The position numbers were made by a program, and so were the translations under genes. This document shows, piece by piece, positions 1 to 5,382 of a stretch of DNA of 6,465 nt. Position 1 is the stretch's first letter, and each line of letters begins with the position of its first letter. The notes below the pieces were generated by a model. That model had not been told where the DNA came from, made no database searches, and was given only the letters and a program-made list of their open reading frames with translations. This stretch comes from DHVE2 group archaeon (GTDB lineage: Archaea > Thermoplasmatota > Thermoplasmata > Thermoplasmatales > Aciduliprofundaceae): positions 1 to 6,465 of the forward strand of contig WALG01000050.1 in assembly GCA_015522955.1 (NCBI GenBank). The letters run 5' to 3'.

Positions 1-2
1 AT

Positions 3-113
3 TATATATCTATTGAGAAAGAACTTCACTCTCCCCGGGGTAAAGTGGGTATCTTGGATCATAATGATAGTAAGTTTATCCTTCTGCAGGACAAAAATGC
101 GAAATATTTTTAG
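3..113 (+). CDS. Possible 3' end of an upstream gene (partial, product unknown)
   Basis: One + strand frame is open from the left edge to a TAG at 111-113 and encodes about 36 residues, including the stretch KVGILDHNDSKFILLQD. The mix of charged and hydrophobic residues looks protein-like, which suggests the C-terminus of a gene that begins outside the window. A T5 tract at 119-123 could help end its transcript. The case is weak. The piece is short, its only arginine codon is CGG while the neighbours mostly use AGA/AGG, and two other readings of the same DNA are also open: a second + frame, and a - strand frame starting ATG at 62-60 and running off the edge. I recognise no family. Confidence 0.3.
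   Translation, partial: YISIEKELHSPRGKVGILDHNDSKFILLQDKNAKYF
100..112 (+). promoter_or_regulatory. Archaeal BRE/TATA-box promoter for the PEPCK gene
   Basis: The bases CGAAA at 100-104 followed by TATTTTTA at 105-112 fit an archaeal TFB-recognition element and TATA box. The usual 22-27 base spacing puts the transcript start near 131-136, giving a leader of about 25 bases that carries the ribosome site at 151-155. An AT-only inverted repeat (AAAAAT at 93-98, ATTTTT at 106-111) overlaps the box and could be an operator half-site, but may be chance. Predicted from sequence only. Confidence 0.5.
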
Positions 114-150
114 AAAGATTTTTAATTGTCCCAAACATTGCCATTCTTAT

Positions 151-155
151 AGGTG
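151..155 (+). promoter_or_regulatory. Shine-Dalgarno site of the PEPCK gene
   Basis: AGGTG at 151-155 matches the core of the archaeal AGGAGGTGAT anti-anti-SD consensus. It runs straight into the in-frame codons GTG-GTG-ATG-ATG (153-164), so it decides the start. GTG at 153 lies inside the site, ATG at 159 is 3 bases past it and ATG at 162 is 6 bases past it. The two ATGs are therefore the realistic starts. Confidence 0.55.
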
Positions 156-158
156 GTG

Positions 159-2027
159 ATGATGAATTCACTGGATTATCTAAAAAACGTGATGGATGAG
201 GAACAGTTTGAGAAAATAACAAAAATAAAAAACCATGCGCTCTATGAATTTCTTAGCGAGTACATTCGTCTTTTGTCTCCCTCAAAGATTTTTGTTGCGA
301 CAAACAGCGAGGATGATGAACTGTATATAAGAAACCGCGCCATTGTTTACCAAGAGGAGCAACTCCTCAAGATGCCAGGACATACTGTGCACTTTGATAA
401 TTATTACGACCAAGCCAGAGATAAAGAGCACACATACATTCTTACGCCTCATGGCGAGAAACTACCCTACCTGAACACCATAAAAAGAGATAAGGGGTTG
501 GAGGAAATTCGCAAAATAATGAACGGAATAATGAAAGAAAAGGAACTGTTCATTCTTTTCTTCTCACTGGGCCCTAAAAACTCCCCGTTTATGGTTCCCG
601 CCGTACAACTGACCGATTCCGCCTACGTAGCACACAGCGAGTTTCTGCTCTATAGAAAAGCCTACGACGTTTTCGAGGAAAATGAGAATTTGGAATTTCT
701 CAAATTCGTACACTCCGAGGGCGAGGTGGACGAGAGAAAGACCTCCAAGAACTTAGATAAAAGGCGTGTAATAATCGATCTAGAGAAGAATATATGCTAT
801 GCTGTAAACACCCAGTATGCAGGTAACACAATAGGTCTTAAAAAACCTGCATTTAGATTGACAATAAATAAAGCGGTAAAAGAAAACTGGCTCTCTGAGC
901 ACATGTTCCTCATGGGTGTAAACGGCCCTAAAGGTCGCGTGTCCTATTTTACAGGTGCATTTCCAAGTATGTGTGGCAAGACATCCACATGCATGCTTGT
1001 GGGCGAGCGCCTTGTAGGAGACGACCTCTCTTTTATAAAAAATATCAATGGCGAAGCACGTGCAGTGAACGTGGAGTATGGAGTTTTCGGTATAATTCAG
1101 GGTGTAAACAAAGAGGATGACCCATACATATGGCAAGTCCTTCATACTCCCCAGGAAATCATATTCTCAAACGTGCTTATTCATGAAGGAAAACCATACT
1201 GGAACGATATGGGTGAGGAAATACCGTGTAAGGGCGAGAACCACAGTGGAAAATGGTGGTGTGGCAAAAAAGATAGCAAAGGACATGAAATTCCTCCGAG
1301 CCACAAGAACGCAAGATTCACCGCTCGCCTCATCTATTTCCCAAATCTGGACAGAGAGGCCCTGGACTCCCAGCACGGCGTGAAACTCAGCGGTATGATT
1401 TTCGGAGGGCGCGACTCCGACACATGGCCACCTGTATGCGAGTCCTTTGACTGGGAACACGGGGTGATAATGAAGGGGGCATCCATAGAGTCCGAAACCA
1501 CAGCAGCCACACTGGGCAAGGAAGGAGTAAGGAAATTCAATATAATGTCCATCTTAGACTTTATGTCTGTGCATTTGGGCAAATATCTCCGCAACTATCT
1601 AGATTTTGGAAAGAAACTTAAGGCACCCCCAAAAATCTTTGCCGTCAACTATTTCCTGAGAGATGAGAATGGTAAATATCTGAACACCAAACTCGACAAG
1701 AAAATATGGCTCAAGTGGATGGATTTGCGGGTTCATGGCGAGGTGGATGCAGTGGAGACACCAATAGGATACATACCTAGATACGAGGACCTTCAGAAAC
1801 TGTTCAGAGAGGTTTTCAACAGAGAATACAGAAGGGAGGATTACGAGAAGCAATTTACAATTCGTGTGCCTGAACTTCTCTCCAAGATAGACAGGATAAG
1901 GAAAATATACTCTGAGATGGACAATATACCTCAAGAACTCTTTGAGCAACTGGATGCCGAGGAAAAAAGATTGATAGAAGCAAAGGAGAAATACGGAGAC
2001 CATATCTCTCCCTTCTCCCTATATTGA
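159..2027 (+). CDS. pckG: Phosphoenolpyruvate carboxykinase, GTP-dependent type
   Basis: This cytosolic enzyme interconverts oxaloacetate plus GTP with PEP, CO2 and GDP, in gluconeogenesis or anaplerosis. Numbering from ATG 159 (622 aa, the normal family length), landmarks align in order with animal GTP-PEPCK: FSLGPKNSP (135-143), LTDSAYV (151-157), YAGN (220-223), the Lys pair 228-229 and His248 that bind the metal, the P-loop GAFPSMCGKTS (266-276) with the family's reactive Cys272, the metal-binding GDD (287-289), FGGR (415-418) and TPIGYIP (534-540). The ATP-type enzyme lacks this set, so the GTP class is firm. The segment that holds the guanine base in animal enzymes (WPGFGEN) is replaced by charged sequence around 508-521. 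I chose ATG 159; GTG 153 and ATG 162 are alternatives, and 162 has the more usual ribosome-site spacing. It is first in a block with threonine synthase 39 bases downstream. Confidence 0.95.
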   Translation: MMNSLDYLKNVMDEEQFEKITKIKNHALYEFLSEYIRLLSPSKIFVATNSEDDELYIRNRAIVYQEEQLLKMPGHTVHFDNYYDQARDKEHTYILTPHGEKLPYLNTIKRDKGLEEIRKIMNGIMKEKELFILFFSLGPKNSPFMVPAVQLTDSAYVAHSEFLLYRKAYDVFEENENLEFLKFVHSEGEVDERKTSKNLDKRRVIIDLEKNICYAVNTQYAGNTIGLKKPAFRLTINKAVKENWLSEHMFLMGVNGPKGRVSYFTGAFPSMCGKTSTCMLVGERLVGDDLSFIKNINGEARAVNVEYGVFGIIQGVNKEDDPYIWQVLHTPQEIIFSNVLIHEGKPYWNDMGEEIPCKGENHSGKWWCGKKDSKGHEIPPSHKNARFTARLIYFPNLDREALDSQHGVKLSGMIFGGRDSDTWPPVCESFDWEHGVIMKGASIESETTAATLGKEGVRKFNIMSILDFMSVHLGKYLRNYLDFGKKLKAPPKIFAVNYFLRDENGKYLNTKLDKKIWLKWMDLRVHGEVDAVETPIGYIPRYEDLQKLFREVFNREYRREDYEKQFTIRVPELLSKIDRIRKIYSEMDNIPQELFEQLDAEEKRLIEAKEKYGDHISPFSLY

Positions 2028-2032
2028 TGCAA

Positions 2033-2040
2033 TAAAATAT
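2033..2040 (+). promoter_or_regulatory. Possible internal TATA box for threonine synthase
   Basis: TAAAATAT lies in the 39-base gap after the PEPCK stop, centred about 30 bases before the threonine synthase ATG at 2067. At normal archaeal spacing, transcripts would start around 2059-2064 and have almost no leader. No clear BRE precedes it and AT-rich spacers easily mimic TATA boxes, so this is tentative. Confidence 0.3.
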
Positions 2041-2041
2041 T

Positions 2042-2049
2042 AAGGAGGA
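2042..2049 (+). promoter_or_regulatory. Strong but distant Shine-Dalgarno-like site before threonine synthase
   Basis: AAGGAGGA is a near-perfect ribosome-binding core, but it ends 17 bases before the ATG at 2067, against a usual 5-9. No ATG, GTG or TTG lies in frame between them (the codons are AAA GAA TTC CAT ATC ACT). It may still serve the PEPCK-threonine synthase transcript if the spacer folds or is tolerated. Confidence 0.5.
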
Positions 2050-2066
2050 AAGAATTCCATATCACT

Positions 2067-3122
2067 ATGAAGTGGACACTTAAATGTCAGAAGTGTGGAA
2101 GAGAATATAATGGGTTCAAAATAAGATGTGACTGCGGTGGTCTTTTAGATGTGGTTACCTCCTTAGAAGGGGACCTCAAGTCGCTTATCAATTCAAGATA
2201 TACGGATATACGCAGATATCTACACATGCTTCCAGTGGAAGAGGAGCACCTTCCAAAAATTACACTTCCCATCACACCCATTGTACATTTGAGATACAGA
2301 GAGAGGGAAATTTTCTTCAAATTGGAGTATCTCATGCCATCGGGTTCCTTCAAGGATCGTGGTACCTATGTAACAGTTTCAAGATTGAAGGCCGAGGGGA
2401 TAGGAGAAGTTGTCATAGACTCATCTGGAAATGCAGCCATAAGTTTTGCACTTTTCGGAAAAAGTGAGAATCTCAAAGTTCATCTTTTTATTCCAGCGTA
2501 TACCAGTGCTGGAAAGAAAAAACTCCTCCATGCTTTAGGTGCAGAGGTACATGAAATTAATGGGAGCAGAATGGATACACATAGAGCAGCGGAAGAATAT
2601 GGGCATGGGCTCTATGCATCCCATTGGCTTAATCCCTATTTCATAGAGGGAACGAAAATAGTGGCCTATGAGACCTATGAAAATATAGGCAACGTGGATT
2701 ACGCTATCGTTCCTGTGGGTAGCGGCGGATTATTTCTTGGAATCTATAAAGGTTTCAGAGAACTTAATCAACTCGCCTATGCAGAGATACCCACGATGAT
2801 TGCCGTTCAGGCCAGAGGATACGAATCTCTATGCAAAAAAAGCAGGGAGAAGGCAACTCTTCCCGAGGGAATATTCATACCTGAACCTCCAAGAAAAGAA
2901 GAAATTCTGGATGCTTTGCAGAAGACCAACGGATTCTGTATCTCCGTGGGAGATGGAGAGGTGAAAAATGCACTGGATAAACTCATATCAATGGGTTTTC
3001 TTGTGGAGTCTACGTCCGCAGCAGTTTTTGCCGCATTAAACGTACTTATTGATAATGACCAGATAGAAAGGGGTGCCAGGGTACTTCTTCCACTCACCGG
3101 CTCAGGACTGAAAAATGTATGA
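2067..3122 (+). CDS. thrC: Threonine synthase (PLP-dependent)
   Basis: It converts O-phospho-L-homoserine to L-threonine and phosphate, the last step of the aspartate-family route, in the cytosol. The 351-residue protein opens with a small zinc ribbon (Cys7, Cys10, Cys21, Cys23, then GGLLD), typical of archaeal and short bacterial threonine synthases. SGSFKDRG (92-99) carries the PLP-binding Lys96, SSGNAA (119-124) is the substrate/cofactor loop, FIPAYTSAGK (141-150) and NPYFIEGTK (189-197) follow the family pattern, VGSGG (217-221) cradles the PLP phosphate, and LTGSGLKN (343-350) closes the fold type II core. It is complete with no missing catalytic residue. A paralogue such as cysteate synthase cannot be wholly excluded from sequence alone, but the motifs favour threonine synthase. 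It lies 39 bases after PEPCK on the same strand; the only sensible start is ATG 2067, despite its odd distance from the ribosome site. It ends 6 bases from the convergent permease gene. Confidence 0.92.
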   Translation: MKWTLKCQKCGREYNGFKIRCDCGGLLDVVTSLEGDLKSLINSRYTDIRRYLHMLPVEEEHLPKITLPITPIVHLRYREREIFFKLEYLMPSGSFKDRGTYVTVSRLKAEGIGEVVIDSSGNAAISFALFGKSENLKVHLFIPAYTSAGKKKLLHALGAEVHEINGSRMDTHRAAEEYGHGLYASHWLNPYFIEGTKIVAYETYENIGNVDYAIVPVGSGGLFLGIYKGFRELNQLAYAEIPTMIAVQARGYESLCKKSREKATLPEGIFIPEPPRKEEILDALQKTNGFCISVGDGEVKNALDKLISMGFLVESTSAAVFAALNVLIDNDQIERGARVLLPLTGSGLKNV

Positions 3123-3126
3123 GTTA

Positions 3127-3153
3127 TCTCATTTAATTATTCTTATGATGAGA
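3127..3153. terminator. Weak inverted repeat at the convergent gene ends
   Basis: TCTCAT at 3127-3132 and ATGAGA at 3148-3153 can pair as a 6-bp stem around a 15-base AT-rich loop, right where the two transcription blocks meet. It overlaps the last codons of the permease gene. A hairpin here could help stop RNA polymerase from either side, but archaeal termination depends mainly on T tracts and the stem is weak. A T5 run read on the - strand (3115-3111, inside threonine synthase) is the best candidate for ending the permease transcript. Confidence 0.2.
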
Positions 3154-4613
3154 ATTCCTATAAAAAATTCCACGACAGATACCATAAAGCCTGTGATTAT
3201 GGGCGATAGAGATACAATGCTCCACTTGCTGGCCAGCAGGGGTAGATAAACTATGGCATTGCCCAAAGCGAGTATTACAATAAATCCAAGTGCACCTATG
3301 GCAACACTCTTTTTTATACCCAGAAGATCTCCAACATATACACATATAATTCCTGCACTAAAAACCGCCGGAAGAATCATGCCCTGACTAATCCACCCTA
3401 TATTTCCACCACGTAAGAATAGATATATGTCCACAATAATGAGGGAGATAAAGTAGATACTCACACCGATTATATTCTTTGAAAGATAAATGATGCCCTT
3501 TGGTACGGGCATAGTTCGCATGATTGACATTTTTTCGTATCCAAATAATGTGTAAATAAGGATAATGACAAATGTAAAGACAACCCCCAAGGAGGTTAGA
3601 GGCGAGTTCCCTATGCTTATTAGCAGTATGCTTTCAAAGGCTGGGAGAAGTGCGAGGATTAGTAATCCAGGATTCCGAGATATGAGTTTGAGATCTTTTT
3701 TCACAATTCCTCTAAGGGGCGTGGTAATTCTCAAAACCATTTTTTCAGGCACATTCTCTTTTTCCTCATAAGAGATTTTTCCAACCATGCCTATATTTTC
3801 CAAGGTCCATTTCACAGAAAAATAGGCAAGGAGCACAAAAACTATTGAGGAAAGAAGGGATATGAGGTCTGGAAAGAGCATGAGATAAGCAACATTGAAA
3901 GGAAAGAGTAACTTGAAGATAAAGGAGTATTTCTCAACAAAGGGCATGTATTCCTCAAGATGAATATAAATAACTCTTATCCACATCATAAACGCATAGA
4001 AGATGAAGAATGTGGCGCCCCATATAATCTGGTAAATGATACGCAAAACAGATCTCCACCCACCCGTTGGCTGCGAAAGTTTCGTGTAGAAAATTTTAGA
4101 AAGGTAGACCACAAGCGCTACGGAGTAACTCTCGTCAATAATAACTCCCAAGAATGCAGGTGTGAAGGAATACCAGTGAGCAATAAATGCTGCAGTTACT
4201 GGAAAAACAGCAAGGTTCACAATAAGCGGGATATCAAATATTCTCAGAAATGTTAGAAGTATTACCTTCTTTATATCTCTCGGTGGGATAGGAAAGACGC
4301 GGAGAATATCAAAATTCAAACTGAAGAAATATGTGACAATCTGGAGAAAGAAGAAAGAGAACATGAAAAGGAGGAGAAGAAGATATGCAGCATAACTTAT
4401 CACAGAGGATTCCATCGCTCCAAAAAGAGCCATCATAAAGAATATGAGTGAGAGAAAGATTTTGTTAAATAGCAGAGAGTTGGAGGCATTATGTGCCAGT
4501 TTCTCCATTCCCTGTCCCTTGAGATTTAATTGCCTCATCTGAGCATAGGAAAGAAAACCGAGATTTCGATAGAATATTCCGGATATTTTCCAGAGTTCAC
4601 CGAGAGATGGCAT
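3129..4613 (-). CDS. ABC-2-type transporter permease, two fused six-helix halves
   Basis: This is a 494-residue polytopic membrane protein that would form the channel for the ATPase encoded just upstream. I count about 12 hydrophobic segments: roughly 50-66, 72-98, 116-147, 152-172, 190-212, 234-266, then after a charged cytosolic stretch (267-312) 313-334, 338-357, 378-398, 408-431, 434-459 and 467-491. Each half has, after its second segment, a version of the ABC-2 permease coupling motif: ILRVFPIPPRDIKK at 103-116 and IMRTMPVPKGIIYLSK at 364-379. This points to an internal duplication. Start ATG 4613 is supported by GAGGGG at 4625-4620, 6 bases upstream, inside the ATPase gene; the two frames overlap by 17 bases, which implies coupled translation. 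No substrate can be read from the sequence; export is the usual direction for this class. I recognise the family type, not a named member. Confidence 0.8.
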   Translation of the reverse strand: MPSLGELWKISGIFYRNLGFLSYAQMRQLNLKGQGMEKLAHNASNSLLFNKIFLSLIFFMMALFGAMESSVISYAAYLLLLLFMFSFFFLQIVTYFFSLNFDILRVFPIPPRDIKKVILLTFLRIFDIPLIVNLAVFPVTAAFIAHWYSFTPAFLGVIIDESYSVALVVYLSKIFYTKLSQPTGGWRSVLRIIYQIIWGATFFIFYAFMMWIRVIYIHLEEYMPFVEKYSFIFKLLFPFNVAYLMLFPDLISLLSSIVFVLLAYFSVKWTLENIGMVGKISYEEKENVPEKMVLRITTPLRGIVKKDLKLISRNPGLLILALLPAFESILLISIGNSPLTSLGVVFTFVIILIYTLFGYEKMSIMRTMPVPKGIIYLSKNIIGVSIYFISLIIVDIYLFLRGGNIGWISQGMILPAVFSAGIICVYVGDLLGIKKSVAIGALGFIVILALGNAIVYLPLLASKWSIVSLSPIITGFMVSVVEFFIGILIIRIIK

Positions 4614-5334
4614 CTATGACCCCTCTGATATACTCATCCTCGCCTGTAAGTTTTAGAAATATATCCTCCAGAGTGCCCTCGGTTTTTACCTTCCGACGCA
4701 ATTCCTCCATGCTTCCCTCTGCAACAACCTCTCCTTTATTAATCACCGCAATTCTATCACACAACTTTTCCGCGATTTCCATTATATGCGTGGAAAATAC
4801 CACCGCACCGCCCTTCTCCACATGCCTTTTCATCAGTTCCTTCAGTATCCTTGATGACTTGGCATCCAGTCCATTCAGAGGTTCGTCCAGTATTAAAAGC
4901 GGTGGCTCATGCATAAGTGCCGCCACGATGGCCACCTTCTGTTTTGTGCCCATTGAGAGTGAGGCTATGGGCTTGTTCACGTATTTCTCCAGACCAAATG
5001 CATAAATGAGACGGATAAGTCTATCCTGATTCTTTATTTTACGGAGAGATGCAATGAATTCAAAAAACTCCATGGGAGTCAGCACATCAATAAGCATGAA
5101 CTCCTCCGGTACGTATCCTATAAGATTTCTCTCTTCCACTCCAATCTTTTTACCCATAAGTTCTATGTTCCCGCGATAATCAACCAGTCCCATTATGGAT
5201 TTCAGGGTAGAAGATTTTCCAGCACCATTGGGACCCAATAGCCCGAATATCTCACCGCCGGACACCTCAAAGGATATACCTTTAACCGCAGTGAAATCAC
5301 CGTACGTGACGACAAGGTCTCTCACCTTGAGCAT
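4597..5334 (-). CDS. ABC transporter ATP-binding protein (ABC-2/NatA-like)
   Basis: This 245-residue cytosolic ATPase powers the membrane partner encoded next. All core motifs are present: Walker A GPNGAGKS (34-41), signature LSMGTKQ (126-132), Walker B LLILDE (146-151, catalytic Glu151), D-loop NGLD (154-157) and switch His183 in STHIMEIAEK. The Q-loop reads GYVPEE (73-78), with Glu where the classic Gln sits, a substitution common in exporter ATPases of this type. About 50 residues after the switch (196-245), with ELRRKVKTEGTLEDIFLKLTG-like spacing, form the usual short C-terminal tail. Length is normal. The start ATG 5334 has no ribosome site in front (CTCCCC precedes it) but sits 24-25 bases after a TATA box, so the mRNA is probably leaderless. 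It lies 48 bases after the transglutaminase gene and overlaps the permease gene by 17 bases. Substrate unknown. Confidence 0.92.
   Translation of the reverse strand: MLKVRDLVVTYGDFTAVKGISFEVSGGEIFGLLGPNGAGKSSTLKSIMGLVDYRGNIELMGKKIGVEERNLIGYVPEEFMLIDVLTPMEFFEFIASLRKIKNQDRLIRLIYAFGLEKYVNKPIASLSMGTKQKVAIVAALMHEPPLLILDEPLNGLDAKSSRILKELMKRHVEKGGAVVFSTHIMEIAEKLCDRIAVINKGEVVAEGSMEELRRKVKTEGTLEDIFLKLTGEDEYIRGVIDAISR
4620..4625 (-). promoter_or_regulatory. Ribosome-binding site of the permease gene
   Basis: Read on the - strand, GAGGGG lies within the last codons of the ATPase gene and ends 6 bases before the permease ATG at 4613. It supports that start and the 17-base gene overlap. Confidence 0.5.
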
Positions 5335-5354
5335 GGGGAGTAATACATATCACA

Positions 5355-5370
5355 TAATAAAATTTTTAGG
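5355..5370 (-). promoter_or_regulatory. BRE/TATA promoter giving a leaderless ATPase transcript
   Basis: On the - strand CCTAAAAA (5370-5363) followed by TTTTATTA (5362-5355) resembles BRE plus TATA. The box centre is 24-25 bases before the A of the ATPase ATG at 5334, so transcription should begin at or next to the start codon. This agrees with the lack of any Shine-Dalgarno sequence there. Confidence 0.5.
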
Positions 5371-5382
5371 AAAAAATGAAAA
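5371..5382 (-). terminator. Oligo-T terminator after the transglutaminase gene
   Basis: Immediately after the TAA stop (5385-5383) the - strand reads TTTT, CA, TTTTTT (5382-5371) with no hairpin. T tracts of this kind are the main intrinsic termination signal in archaea. It would separate the transglutaminase transcript, at least partly, from the ATPase-permease pair, whose promoter follows directly. Confidence 0.45.

Noticed and set aside
33..40. Perfect palindrome CCCCGGGG upstream of PEPCK as an operator
   Set aside because: Only 8 bases, about 65 bases upstream of the TATA box, with no symmetric extension and no second copy in the window; chance or coding constraint explains it.
780..1145. 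Long open frame of 121 codons antisense to PEPCK
   Set aside because: It lies opposite a complete, motif-confirmed gene, and its translation is rich in Cys, His and Tyr in a way typical of antisense shadows, with no recognisable domain.
1599..2003. 134-codon open frame on the - strand within PEPCK
   Set aside because: Antisense shadow of the conserved PEPCK C-terminal region; no ribosome site and no family resemblance.
3960..4256. + strand open frame of 98 codons within the permease gene
   Set aside because: The opposite strand encodes a coherent multi-helix membrane protein here; this translation is a disordered-looking mix with no hydrophobic core.
4607..5005. + strand open frame of 132 codons opposite the ATPase
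   Set aside because: It is the mirror of the signature, Walker B and switch motifs of a well-supported ATPase, and has a Ser/Pro-rich shadow composition.
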